Below, piece by piece: positions 10,633 to 20,090 of a DNA stretch of 64,000 bases. The notes under the pieces were generated by a model that saw only the letters and a list, made by a program, of their open reading frames with translations, did no database searches and was not told the origin of the DNA. This DNA comes from Serripes groenlandicus. Taxonomy: Eukaryota; Mollusca; Bivalvia; Cardiida; Cardiidae. The position numbers and the translations under genes were made by a program. Every line of letters starts with the position of its first letter. The first letter of the stretch is position 1. The stretch covers positions 112,275,205 to 112,339,204 of the forward strand of contig JASEVX010000003.1 of assembly GCA_031761405.1 (NCBI GenBank). The letters are read 5' to 3'.

Positions 10633-10780
10633 ACTTCTACGGCCTTGTCGTAGAAGCCGGCTTTTATAGCAACGTTGGTAGAGTGGTTGACCTATTCATA
10701 AAGTTAAGCAACGTTCATCGCGGTTAGTACCTGGATGGGTGACCCGCGATGGCTTAATTAACGCCGGTACACGTTACACT
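10633..10780 (+). mobile_element. 5S-rRNA-derived repeat (SINE3-like) or 5S pseudogene
   Basis: The segment contains AAGTTAAGCAACGTTCATCG followed by GTTAGTACCTGGATGGGTGACC, which match the internal A-box/IE and C-box region of 5S rRNA, and TCTACGGCC near 10636 resembles the 5S 5' end. The middle of a 5S gene is too altered to be functional. It sits in MyD88 intron 1. SINE3-type elements use a 5S promoter; a simple 5S pseudogene is the alternative. Confidence 0.6.
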
Positions 10781-10826
10781 ACTTTTACCTTACCAAATCT
10801 CCTATTGAGGATATTCAACAAAATCA

Positions 10827-10898
10827 TATGAGTGGTGCTCTGCGAAAACCAATCGTTAGTAAGGCATTGGCGACCACTGTAGATCCAGATCAGTCATC
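10827..10898. mobile_element. Family C MITE, left-end fragment
   Basis: It begins ATATGAGTGGTGCTCTGCGA and continues to the AGATCCAGATCAGTC block shared with 21570, then is cut by the adjacent family P element. Confidence 0.45.
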
Positions 10899-10902
10899 TC
10901 AT

Positions 10903-11139
10903 TTAACCCTTTCGCCAATGGTAATACAGACGTTTTTCTAGTCCCTCTTCAGCAGACGCATTTTTCAAAACCTTGTAGCGAAAGGAGAAATTGCTCATGA
11001 TGAGCAATTTCTCCTTTTGCCACAAGGTTTTCAACTCTATTCAATATTTTTTCTTTCATTAATACAGATTTTCCACACTTTTGACTTGATGTTTTCAAAA
11101 TCATCTGTTGCAGACTTGATGTATGTTGGAAAGGGTTAA
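10903..11139. mobile_element. Family P MITE, complete
   Basis: TTAA at both ends; TTAACCCTTTCGCC left and TTGGAAAGGGTTAA right. The centre is a near-perfect hairpin, GAAATTGCTCATGATGAGC. It is the first of a cluster of about ten copies in MyD88 intron 1. Confidence 0.85.
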
Positions 11140-11158
11140 TATTCTACCTGTTATATGA

Positions 11159-11370
11159 TAACACTTTCCCATTATACAACTAGCGTGCAGCAGACAACAT
11201 TGAAAAAATATGGGAAATCGAATAAAATGATAGTATGATTATTGAATAGAGTTGAAAATATTGTGACAAAAGAAGAAATTGCTCATTATGAGAAATTTCT
11301 ACTTTTGCCACAATGTTTTTAAGCATTCGTCTGCTGCATAGGCGTCAGAAAGCGTCTGTTTGTGGGAAAT
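11159..11370. mobile_element. Family P MITE, ends eroded
   Basis: ATAACACTTTCCCATTATAC on the left and GTTTGTGGGAAATAAA on the right show that both TTAA sites have mutated. The central hairpin GCTCATTATGAG survives. Confidence 0.7.
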
Positions 11371-11371
11371 A

Positions 11372-11452
11372 AATTTCGATTATTGACAATTATTTTGCCA
11401 AGATGTTTTTAAAGTAGTCTGCTGAAGATTTGTTGTATGTGGGAAAGGGTTA
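11372..11452. mobile_element. Family P MITE, right-end fragment
   Basis: Only the last ~80 bp is present (AGTAGTCTGCTGAAG, then GTGGGAAAGGGTTAT). It abuts the next copy with a shared TTAT, a mutated TTAA. Confidence 0.65.
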
Positions 11453-11680
11453 TCCCTTTCCCTCATATAGACGCTTTCTGACGACTCTGCAGCAGTCAGC
11501 TTTTTGAAAACATAGTGACAAGAGAAGAAATTGCTCAAAATGAGCAATTTCTCCTTTTGACACACATGTTTTCCACTTTTAGTCATAGGTTATCCATTCA
11601 ATTATAGAGATTTTCTATTTTTTGACAAAATATGTTCAACGTCGTCTGCTGCAGAATTGTTGTATGAGGGAAAGGGTTAA
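11449..11680. mobile_element. Family P MITE, complete
   Basis: Left end TTATCCCTTTCCCTCATATAG, right end ATGAGGGAAAGGGTTAA. It shares its left target tetranucleotide with the preceding fragment, implying insertion at the end of an existing copy. Confidence 0.85.
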
Positions 11681-11866
11681 CAGAGCTATAGGAGTAAACA
11701 GGTCTTGGCACTGTTATAAATACCTCCCCTATTATTTCTTAATTATATAAACCCTATACTGTTAATTCTAATTTAGATGAATCTTTTGAGTACCAAATAC
11801 ATAGGGTTTCAAGATCAAATAGGGATTTAAGAACATGGAATACTCCCTGTATCTAAAAGCTCTGTG

Positions 11867-12096
11867 TTAATCCTTTCCCACATAAAGACACTTTCTGAAG
11901 CCTCTGCAGCAGAAGAATTTAGAAAACATTGAGGCAAAAGGAGAAATTGCCTAGCGAGCATTTTCTTCTTTTGCCACAATGTTTTCAACTCTATATATTC
12001 ATTAATTATAACTATATTAAAGAGCCTTTCTGTGTTTTTGCCAAACTGTTTTCTAAGTCGTCTGCTGCAGAATTGTCGTATGTGGGAAAGGGTTAT
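11867..12096. mobile_element. Family P MITE, complete, abutting the next copy
   Basis: Starts TTAATCCTTTCCCACATA and ends GTGGGAAAGGGTTAT directly at the next element's TTAA. The central hairpin is damaged (GCCTAGCGAGC). Confidence 0.8.
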
Positions 12097-12328
12097 TAAC
12101 CCTTTTCCTCATATAAACGCTTTCGGACGCCTCTGCAGCAGACAGCTTTTTGAAAACATAGTGACAAAAGAAGAAATTGCACAAAACGTGCAATTTCTCC
12201 TTTTGCCACAATGTTTTCCACTTTTAGTCATAGGTTATTCATTAAATTATGGAGATTTTCTATGTTTTGACAAAATGTGTTCAAAGTCGTCTGCTGCAGA
12301 ATTGTCGTATGTGGGAAAGGGTTTTTAA
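12096..12328. mobile_element. Family P MITE, complete
   Basis: TTAACCCTTTTCCTCATATAA to GTGGGAAAGGGTTTTTAA. Its centre, GCACAAAACGTGC, is the same subtype as the copies at 8754 and 19619. Tandem with the element before it. Confidence 0.85.
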
Positions 12329-12450
12329 AGAATAGATGATTATGTGGAGGCTTGTTAGGAACAAAACCTTGCCTCTTTTATATAATATGACACTGCATGT
12401 TTGATTTCCAAAAGGAACCTAATTACCTTGATCATAATGACATTGGAGGT

Positions 12451-12680
12451 TTAACCCTTTCCCTCATACGACAATTCTGCAGCAGACGACTTTGAACATA
12501 TTTTGTCAAAAAAAAGAAAATCTCTATAATTGAATGGATAACCTATGACTAAAAGTGGAAAACATTGTGTCAAAAGGAGAAATTGCTCGTTTTGAGCAAT
12601 TTCTTCTTTTGTCACTATGTTTTCAAAAAGCCGTCTGCTGCAGAGGCGTCAGAAAGCGTCTATATGAGGGAAAGGTTTAA
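12451..12680. mobile_element. Family P MITE, complete
   Basis: TTAACCCTTTCCCTCATACG to ATGAGGGAAAGGTTTAA. Both arms and the hairpin GCTCGTTTTGAGC are well preserved, so it is among the youngest-looking copies. Confidence 0.88.
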
Positions 12681-12716
12681 GTTGAACAAATTAAACATAT
12701 AAGTAAAAGGCATGCT

Positions 12717-12918
12717 TTACACTTTCCCAAATGCAACACATCTGCAGCATACAACTTTGAAAACGTCTAGGCAAAAGCACAGAAAAATCCTTTTAAATGA
12801 AGGAACAATAATCCACATGCCAGTGACAAAAGGAGAAATTGCTAGTTTTGTGCAATTTCTTCCTTTGTCGTACTGTTTTCAATAAGCCATATGCTGTAGA
12901 GGTGTCAGAAAGGGTTAA
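12717..12918. mobile_element. Family P MITE, diverged
   Basis: The left end is reduced to TTTACACTTTCCCAAATGC. The right end lacks the terminal ~20 bp block (GTGTCAGAAAGGGTTAA), a small internal deletion. Confidence 0.6.
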
Positions 12919-13146
12919 ATAGGAGTATGGGTCAACACAAAGGATCCATAAGAATTTTAGAAATACAAAATGTATGCCTATATTTGTACTTCGGTTGACT
13001 TGCTGGTATGATACTATCTAGAAAATACATGTAGTGAAGAAGGAAGTTTAAATCTAATATGGAAAATGAACTGCAAAAAATATTTGATGACATCAACCTA
13101 CAAACCTATACAATAAACAGTTTAAACTTTATGCCAATATAACTCT

Positions 13147-13337
13147 TTAACCCTTTACCTCATACAACATTTCTGCAGCAGACGACTTTGAACGTATTTT
13201 GTCAAAACATAGAAAATCTCCATAATTGAATGGATAACCTATGACAAAAAGTAGAAAACATTGTGACAAAAGGAGAAATTGCATGTTTTGTCGGCTGCAG
13301 AGGCGTCAGAAAGCGTCTATATGAGGGAAAGGGTTAA
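13147..13337. mobile_element. Family P MITE, internal deletion
   Basis: Bounded by TTAA on both sides, but the text jumps from GAGAAATTGCATGTTTTG straight to TCGGCTGCAGAGGCG, removing about 40 bp of the right half of the central hairpin. The palindrome is therefore asymmetric. Confidence 0.82.
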
Positions 13338-13419
13338 TAATCTCTTGATAATTAAGCAGTTATATTGATATAAAGTGTTTCACTGACTTTCTTCCTGTTG
13401 GAAGACTCAATATACAAAC

Positions 13420-13649
13420 CTATCCCTTTCCCTCATATAGACGCTTTCTGACGCCTCTGCAGCAGACGGCTTTTTGAAAACATAGTGACAAAAGAAGAAA
13501 TTGCACAAAACGTACAATTTCTCCTTTTGCCACAATGTTTTCCACTTTTTGTCATAGGTTATCCATTCAATTATGGAGATTTTCTATGTTTTGACAAAAT
13601 ACGTTCAAAGTCGTCTGCTGCAGAATTGTCGTATGAGGGAAAGGGTTAA
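13420..13649. mobile_element. Family P MITE, complete
   Basis: The left target is mutated to CTAT; the rest is intact through ATGAGGGAAAGGGTTAA. Its centre, GCACAAAACGTAC, has one substitution that breaks the hairpin symmetry. Confidence 0.85.
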
Positions 13650-13687
13650 ACAAACAAAACCAGAGGATAATTGATCAAGGTGTTACT

Positions 13688-13906
13688 TTAACCCTTTCCC
13701 AAATACAGACGCTTTCTGAAGCAGACAACTTTAAAAAATATTATGGAAAAAGAACAAGTAACTCATGATGAGAAATTTGCCATTTTGCCATAATGTTTTC
13801 AACTTAATCAATAATGGTTCTTTCATTTACAGAGAATTTTCTTTTTTTGTCTAGATGTATTCAAAGTCATCTGCTAGACATTTCTTGCAAATTGAAAAAG
13901 GGTTAA
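13688..13906. mobile_element. Family P MITE, diverged
   Basis: TTAACCCTTTCCCAAATACAG to TTGAAAAAGGGTTAA. About 15 bp of the left arm (the GCCTCTGCA block) is missing. It ends about 200 bp before MyD88 exon 2. Confidence 0.75.
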
Positions 13907-14110
13907 TGAGAAATATTTTAATTAATAAATTTCATTTACTCTCTATCTTAACTCTCATATAGACAGACACCTTTGAAAAGATTGTAAACATTACCTAATT
14001 GTTAAACTATTAACAAAGTCTAGACAATGAAAGGTAACCTGTGAGATAAAGAAAAAGATTATTTTAGTACCAATTGCCAAGTATATTTGCTCATGATTTT
14101 GTGTTTACAG

Positions 14111-14200
14111 AGAGAGATTGTTATAAATATCTGGAAAGACAAAAATTGTTCAACACTAAGCCGTCCGATGGTACTCATAAACCAGTACAAGTACACACAG
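14111..14200 (+). CDS. MYD88: MyD88 exon 2: end of death domain and intermediate region
   Basis: A 90-nt exon with acceptor TGTGTTTACAG^AGAGAG and donor CACACAG^GTATGT. Joined in phase 1 to exon 1 it reads VWPFVERDCYKYLERQK, which matches the E-x-D-C-x-K-Y end of the MyD88 death domain, followed by a linker ending HKPVQVHT. Both boundaries are phase 1, so skipping it would keep the frame. It is easily missed by ORF-based gene finding because it is short. It corresponds in position to the first part of the mammalian intermediate domain. Confidence 0.88.
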
Positions 14201-14431
14201 GTATGTATGACCAAAGACGTCTTATCTAAGTTGTGATATAATAGCAATACGTTGCTTTGTATTTGACTATGAGACACATGGAATAATTTATCTTGCAAGA
14301 CCAAAGCATTGAAAGTTTTCTCAAAGTAAGATGTAAATTTTTCCTCACTCCTAGTCAGGGACGATGTATTGTCAGTGCTCCTAATAGACAATACAAAGCC
14401 ACTCATGTATCGCTACTGCAACGCAATTTAC

Positions 14432-15876
14432 TTTTTAGCTCGCCAGTACGAAGTACAGGAGAGCTTATGTGTTACCCCCGGCGTCGGCACCGTCGGCGGT
14501 GGCGTAGACACCTAGGTTTAAGGTTTGTGTTTAAGGTTTTCATTTGGGTTTTAAGGGTTTATACCTTTAGGAACCATTTGTCATCCATCTACGCACACCA
14601 CTACACCCGTCCTGACCCTGGGTGAAGGTCAAGATAATTTCTACTTGGTTCTACTTGGTTCAGTTACAAGGTTTAAGGTTTGCGTTTAACGTTTAACATA
14701 TCACTCTGCATTCACTATTATGACATTGATTGCTTTCATATTTAGTTTATACATTTAGGAACTATTGGTCATCCATCTACGCACACCACTACACCCGTTC
14801 TGACCCTGGGTCAAGGTCAAGGTCATTTCTACTTGGTTCAGTTACAAGGTTTAAGGTTTGCGTTTAACGTTTAACATATCACTCTGCAGTCACTATTATG
14901 ACATTGATTGCTTTCATATTTAGTTTATACATTTAAGGAACTATTGGTCATCCATCTGCGCACACCACTACACCCGTCCTGCACCTGGGTCAAGGTCAAG
15001 GTCATTTCTACTTGGTTCAGTTACAAGGTTTAAGGTTTGCGTTTAACGTTTAACATATCACTCTGCATTCACTATTATGACATTGATTGCTTTCATATTT
15101 AGTTTATACATTTAGGAACTATTGGTCCATCTACGCACCCCACTACACCCGTCCTGACCCTGGGTCAAGGTCAAGTTATATCAGAGTTATTGCCCCTTTT
15201 CTGTCAAAAAATCTAACTTTTTCGTCACGTTTTCAAATAACTTTTTTTCTACTCAAAGGATTAGATTGAAACTTCTGACAAATGTTTATATCAATGTGTG
15301 TGATTGGTTCACAAAAGGGAGATAATCCAAATAATTTTATATCAGAGTTATTGCCCCTTTTCTGTCAAAAAATTAAATTTTCAAATAACTTTTTTTCTAC
15401 TCAAAGGATTGGATTGAAACTTCTGACAAATGTTTATATCAATGTGTATGATGGGTTCACAAAAAGGGGGATAATCCAAATATTTTTATATCAGAGTTAT
15501 TGGCCCTTTTCTGTCAAAAATTTAATCTACTCAAAGGATTGGATTGAAACTTCTGACAAATGTTTATATCAATGTGTATGATGGGTTCACAAAAGGGGGA
15601 TAATCCAAATATTTTTATATCAGAGTTATTGCCCCTTTTCTGTCAAATATTCAAATTACTTTTTTTCTGCTCAAAGGATTGGATTGAAACTTCTGACAAA
15701 TGTTTATATCAATTTTTGAACTTGAACTTAGAATTTTTGTCAAAAGTATTGAAAAGGTGTATTATCTTGCAATAGGTGATACTGTGCGACTTTACCTAAT
15801 ACTTTAACTGTTCTGAAGTAGGCCCTGATATACGATGGCCCTGATAGGCGAGCTATATTGTCCTCCGACAACTCTT
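14432..15876. mobile_element. Long non-autonomous element with tandem-repeat core (family H)
   Basis: It starts TTTTTAGCTCGCCAGTACG with a hairpin to GAGAGCTT, and ends GGCGAGCTATATTG...CTCCGACAACTCTTG. The core has two arrays: three units of ~178 bp (TCTACTTGGTTCAGTTACAAG at 14650, 14828, 15007) and four units of ~130-160 bp (TTATCAGAGTTATTGCCCC-like at about 15177, 15339, 15487, 15618). The same ends occur at 32867-34282 and, truncated, at 19939. No protein coding. The layout (conserved ends around a tandem core) resembles bivalve Helitron-like/pearl-type MINEs; this class is an inference. It lies in MyD88 intron 2. Confidence 0.6.
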
Positions 15877-15889
15877 GTTTTTAAATACA

Positions 15890-16065
15890 TATATTAAAAC
15901 TTTTAAGACAGAATAAAGAATTAAATAATGCATTTTATTTATGAAATTAAATTTAAATCATTAATGGCATGTGAATAAATTTACATCATGTTTTAATTAT
16001 GTCACATTACAATAGTTTGTACCATATTTGTCCTAGTTAAATACTGAATTTCAATTTGCCATGTT
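15890..16065. repeat. Diverged paralogous segment of the MyD88 3' flank
   Basis: ACTTTTAAGACAGAATAAAG, ATTAATGGCATGTG and TTGTACCATATTTGTCCTAG occur in the same order as ACTTTTAAGATGGAATAAAG, TGATTGGCATGTG and TTGGTACCGTATTTGACCTAG at 36971-37180, downstream of exon 6B. The match is partial, with gaps. Either an old duplication of the gene's 3' flank into intron 2 or a shared unnamed repeat. Confidence 0.4.
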
Positions 16066-16115
16066 ATATTTGTGTGTGACAGTATTCACACTGGAAAATG
16101 TTAAGGTATATACTA

Positions 16116-16344
16116 AAACCATTTCCCACATGCCCTAAATCTGCAGCAGACATTTAGTAAAATATCTTGGCAAAAATATGATGGAAATTCTCTATGAATT
16201 AAAGAATATTTATTGTATAGAGTTTAAAACATTGTGGTAAAAGGGGAAATTGCCCATTATGTTAAATTTCTCTTTTTGTCACAATGTTTTCAGAAGTTGT
16301 CTGCTGCAGATAAAACAACATGTGTTTTCAAAGGGGAAAAGGTA
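16116..16344. mobile_element. Family P MITE, diverged ends
   Basis: AAACCATTTCCCACATGCC to CAAAGGGGAAAAGGTAG; TTAA sites lost. CTGCAGCAGAC and GTCTGCTGCAG arms and the central CCCATTATG remain. Confidence 0.65.
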
Positions 16345-16443
16345 GCAGTTGACTATTGAAAACAAAGTTGAGTAAGGAGGTTTTGAAGAGTTCAAAATAA
16401 GTGAATGAAATAATTAGATAAACAGGTTACCTGATACAATAAT

Positions 16444-16600
16444 TTAAAAGTCGTCTGCTTTGAAAACATTTAGAGAAAACAATATATTTGGAAAATTGTA
16501 TGTGTAAGTTTGATACAGATTTGAAAACATTGCTGGAGAAGAAGCAATTTCTTCTTTGCCTAGCCCTACAGTGTTTTCAAAAAATTGTCTGCTGAAGAAG
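16444..16600. mobile_element. Family P MITE, decayed fragment
   Basis: Recognised by AAAGTCGTCTGC, GAAGAAGCAATTTCTTCTTTGCC and AAAATTGTCTGCTGAAG. Both ends are gone. Confidence 0.45.
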
Positions 16601-16624
16601 AGTACAAAAAACATTTTATGTATC

Positions 16625-16840
16625 TTAACCCTTTCCCTCAAACAGACACTTTTTGAAGCCTCTGCAGCAGACAGCTTTTGAAAATATTGTGGCAGACGGA
16701 GCAATCCCTCATAATGAACCATTTCTCCATTGGCCACAATGTTCTCAGCTCTATTAGAATACTATGGAGACTTTTCATTTTATGGTTATATGTTTTCAAG
16801 GTCGTCTGAGGATGAAATGTTGTATGTAGGAAAGGGTTAA
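16625..16840. mobile_element. Family P MITE, complete
   Basis: TTAACCCTTTCCCTCAAACAG to GTAGGAAAGGGTTAA. The right TTAA is also the left TTAA of the next fragment. Confidence 0.82.
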
Positions 16841-16912
16841 CCCTTTCCCACATGATACAATAAATCTGTAGCAGATTAATTTGAAAAAATGCATTTAAAT
16901 AAAGGTCTTGTT
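16837..16912. mobile_element. Family P MITE, left-end fragment sharing a TTAA
   Basis: TTAACCCTTTCCCACATGATA and CTGTAGCAGATTAATTTG are present, then homology ends near 16912. Confidence 0.65.
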
Positions 16913-17184
16913 TAAACTTAAGCTGCATCAATTTCCTAGTTATTATCCCTAGTTGTCATCAATATTAAAAAGAATTTCACGGAATTTCAAAAGACATTTA
17001 TGATTTCCAGTCAATGACCAATGTGTATCTCAGATATAAACATATATATCAGAATGTGGAAGTGCATGTCAGTGACCCCCAACTCAGCAATTGTTTTCAA
17101 AGTATTTTTAAACTTCTGTCGTAATATAGTCCAGCATGCTGTTATCTGAGAACTCTTGATTTGAGTTTGATGCATTATTTACCG

Positions 17185-17414
17185 TTAACCCTTTCCCTCA
17201 TATATACACTTTCTGACACCTCTGCAGCAGACAGCTTTTTGAAAACATAGTGACAAAAGAAGAAATTGCTCAAAACAAGCAATTTCTCCGTTTGACACAA
17301 TGTTTTCCACTTTTAGTCATAGGTTTCCCATTCAATTATTGAGATATTCCATTTTTTGTCAAAATATGTTCGAAGTCGTCTGCTGCAGAATTGTCGTATG
17401 AGGGAAAGGGTTAA
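17185..17414. mobile_element. Family P MITE, complete
   Basis: TTAACCCTTTCCCTCATATAT to GAGGGAAAGGGTTAA, hairpin GCTCAAAACAAGC. Its right TTAA is reused by the adjoining copy. Confidence 0.87.
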
Positions 17415-17614
17415 ATGCTTTCCCACCTAGAGATGTATTTTGACACATCTGCATCAAACAACTTTTGATAAACAATTGTGACAAAAGGAGAAACTGCTCC
17501 AAATGACAAATTTATTCAATAATGATACTTTCATATCTAGAGATTTTCCCATATTTTCGACTAATTGTTTTTTCAAAATTGTTTGCTGCAGATTTGTTGT
17601 GTGTGGGAAACAGT
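17411..17614. mobile_element. Family P MITE, diverged, sharing a TTAA
   Basis: TTAAATGCTTTCCCACCTAG on the left and GTTTGCTGCAGATTTG...GTGTGGGAAACAG on the right. The right half of the central hairpin is deleted. It ends about 145 bp before MyD88 exon 3. Confidence 0.65.
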
Positions 17615-17758
17615 AAAAAAGTAAAAAAAAAGCTCTCACCTGACTGTTAGTTTGAGTTGTGTTTGACAAAGTATTTTAAGATTTATTGTAAAATAGTTGT
17701 ATTTGTTGATTTCTCTCTTAGAATGTCAACCATTTTATTATTATTTTTTTATTTGCAG

Positions 17759-17806
17759 TTTCTCAAAGTTCAGTGTCTCAGTCTGTACCAGAAACAGTCC
17801 ATGATG
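17759..17806 (+). CDS. MYD88: MyD88 exon 3: short intermediate-region exon
   Basis: A 48-nt exon with a strong acceptor (a T-rich tract then TTTGCAG^TTTCTC) and donor GATG^GTAAGG. In phase 1 it adds VSQSSVSQSVPETVHD, a Ser/Gln-rich linker. It is phase 1 at both ends like exon 2, so exon 2 or exon 3, or both, can be skipped without a frameshift; exon 2 would then splice directly to exon 4. Together exons 2 and 3 are 138 nt, close to the single 135-nt exon whose skipping makes mammalian MyD88s. No conserved domain, so support rests on splice signals and frame. Confidence 0.72.
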
Positions 17807-18574
17807 GTAAGGTTACTATTAAAGCAAATATTTTGTGTGTCGGCCGCCTTGGCATGATTTGACTAAATGGTTTTATTATTAATAATTATTACACAATATT
17901 GTTCCAATGATCACTCTTGGTTTTATTTTCTTCTCTTATATTTTGTTTTGGAAAAGTCTGCTTTGAAAACATATTAGGTAAATATTTACATTGTAAGTTA
18001 GTACAACTTGCAGATGCATTGCTTTATTTTTATATATTACAAATAAAGTATATTCTAAATGTCGCTGTAGCAATGTCATGTCGATGTGGACAGGGCAGCT
18101 ACAAATAAAACATACATATTGTTAATAATAACCCAAAACAGGTGGTTTAAAAATGCAAATTATGCTTAAATCTTTTAGAAATAGTGTCCTGAATACGTCA
18201 TGGGCAATGTTTCTTATCGTCAATCTGCACCCATTTCTCATTAACACCCAAATTCCCTAGTGGCACGACTCTTCCTTGGGTTGTCATTCACATCGCGTTT
18301 AGCATTATTAGAGAATGCATAATACTATTCATAAATTCTTTGTGTTAACATTGCTATTTCACCATACATATTTTTAATCATACTTATAAATGGTGTCTGA
18401 TTTACTTTTAAAACATAAAAAATTCACTAAATATCTTTCATGATCTGGGCCTTCAGCGTGAGCAATGACAAAGTGACAGGATTTCTATAAATGGTCTGGT
18501 TAAAACATTTCTGACTTGTGCATTTTACAGTCACAATCCTCTCCAAACGTCCATTCTGTTAGAGCAGAGAAATG

Positions 18575-18708
18575 GTGTTGCATTACAGACACTTTTGGAT
18601 GCCTCTGCAACAGACAACCTTTGAAAACAGTATGAGCAACTCTATTTAAAAAAATTACATAGATGATTTCCAAGTCGACTGCTGCAGATTTGTTGTATGC
18701 GGGAAAGG
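18575..18708. mobile_element. Family P MITE, deleted copy
   Basis: ACAGACACTTTTGGATGCC and TCTGCAACAGACAACC on the left, GTCGACTGCTGCAG and GCGGGAAAGGA on the right. The whole central hairpin is deleted. Confidence 0.6.
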
Positions 18709-18762
18709 ACGATGCAAAGCATCGTAGGAGAAGGCAGAGAATTGTTGTTTCTTTAGAGAAGG

Positions 18763-18921
18763 TTAAATTGAAGACTTTTCTTGAAGGATCTGCAGAAGAT
18801 GACTTTTGAAAACATTGTGGCAACTCTTTCCAGTAATTATACTCTCATTTAAAGAGAATATACATAGTTTGTTTTAATGTCATCTGCTGCAGTTTGTTTG
18901 TATATATGGGAAAAGGGCTAA
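18763..18921. mobile_element. Family P MITE, deleted copy near exon 4
   Basis: TTAAATTGAAGAC...CTGCAGAAGATGACTTTTG on the left and CATCTGCTGCAGTTTG...GGGAAAAGGGCTAA on the right; the centre is lost. It ends about 60 bp before the exon 4 acceptor. Confidence 0.6.
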
Positions 18922-18982
18922 ATAGTTGTCCTAAAGAGGTATAAGTTCTGTTTTGAGGGTTTATATTGTTGCTTTTTTAAAG

Positions 18983-19175
18983 TGTTGGAGCCAGGAAGAC
19001 CAAAAATGTACGATGCATTTGTGTGTTATAACCCGGAGGGAGAGGACCTGAAGTTCGTGCAGCTACTGATTCGTATCTTAGAGGATGAGAATAACCTTCG
19101 ATTGTTCGTGCCATGGAGAGACGACCTGTCGGGAACTTCACACGATACAATTTGTGCCAAACTCATTGAGAAAAG
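18983..19175 (+). CDS. MYD88: MyD88 exon 4: start of TIR domain (boxes 1 and 2)
   Basis: A 193-nt exon (residues 167-230), acceptor TTGCTTTTTTAAAG^TGTTGG, donor GAAAAG^GTGAGA, phase 1 to phase 2. TIR box 1 is YDAFVCYN at residues 176-183. Box 2 (BB loop) reads RDDLSGT at about 212-218, where the family pattern is R-D-x-x-P-G: the Pro is Ser, codon TCG at 19129-19131. The exon ends in KLIEKR, the same boundary motif as in vertebrate MyD88 (LIEKRC). The domain mediates TIR-TIR contact with the receptor. Confidence 0.93.
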
Positions 19176-19245
19176 GTGAGACATATTGTACATAGCCTGC
19201 TACTGTGGGTCAAAGTACATCTGTATGTGGGAATGTGTTAATCAA

Positions 19246-19393
19246 TTAACCCTTTCCCTCATACGGCAATTCTTCAGCAGACGACTTTGAACATATTTTG
19301 TCAAAAAATAGAAAATCTCCATAATTGAATGGATAACCTGTGACAAAAAGTGGAAAACATTGTGGCAAAAGAAGAAATTGCACGTTTTGTTCA
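19246..19393. mobile_element. Family P MITE, left half only
   Basis: TTAACCCTTTCCCTCATACGG through GAAGAAATTGCACGTTTTG, then homology stops at the hairpin centre. It starts 70 bp after the exon 4 donor. Confidence 0.75.
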
Positions 19394-19434
19394 ACATAAT
19401 CAATTATCCTGGATTCTGCATTTATTGACTTGTT

Positions 19435-19605
19435 TCACTATTACAGTCATATTTTGATGCATTTGCAGCAGAAGACTTTTTAATAGATCTTGGCAAAGAA
19501 GATATTATTGCTCTTGAAATTGCATTTGCCAAAATAATTTCAACTTGATTCAATAATTAGTATTTCATATAAATATTTTTTCTAATTTTTGCTACAGGTT
19601 TTCAA
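19435..19605. mobile_element. Family P MITE, decayed
   Basis: TTTGCAGCAGAAGACTTT and a diverged tail near TTTTCAAAGTCAATTTG. No termini; it lies directly before an intact copy. Confidence 0.35.
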
Positions 19606-19618
19606 AGTCAATTTGTTG

Positions 19619-19848
19619 TTTACCCTTTCCCTCATATAGACGCTTTCTGACGCCTCTGCAGAAGACAGCTTTTTGAAAACATAGCAACAAAAGAAGAAAT
19701 TGCACAAAACGTGCAATTTCTCCTTTTGTCACAATGTTTTCCACTTTTAGTCATAGGTTATCCATTCAATTATAGAGATTTTCCATTATTCGACAAAATA
19801 TGTTCAAAGTCGTCTGCTGCAGAATTGTCGTATGAGGGAAAGGGTTAA
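19619..19848. mobile_element. Family P MITE, complete
   Basis: TTTACCCTTTCCCTCATATAG to ATGAGGGAAAGGGTTAA, with the perfect hairpin centre GCACAAAACGTGC. Left TTAA mutated to TTTA. Confidence 0.87.
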
Positions 19849-19938
19849 GGAGGTAAGGGTTAAATAATAGTATAATGATTTGGATTATTGAACTATTGTG
19901 GCGTTATATGAGCAATTTCTCATTTTTTGCCACCATTT

Positions 19939-20040
19939 TTAGCTCGACTTTTAAAAAAAACGAGAGCTATTGTCATGACCCTGGCGTCGTCGTTGTCGTC
20001 GTCCGGTTAAGGTTTTTTGTTTAGCTCATTTTTTTTTTCT
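19939..20040. mobile_element. Family H element, left-end fragment
   Basis: TTTTTAGCTCGACTTTTAAAA, then ACGAGAGCTATTGTCATGACC and the CCTGGCGTCGTCG block found at the start of 14432 and 32867. Truncated after the GTCCGGTTAAGG motif. Confidence 0.6.
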
Positions 20041-20090
20041 TTTCTCTTGTTTATTCAACTTGCTTCAATAATTAAACTTTCATTATTTTT

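Noticed and set aside
14293..14625. 110-codon frame with RRHRRRWRRH
   Set aside because: It spans the start of a family H element; the Arg run is the translation of the GTCGGCACCGTCGGCGG-type repeat.
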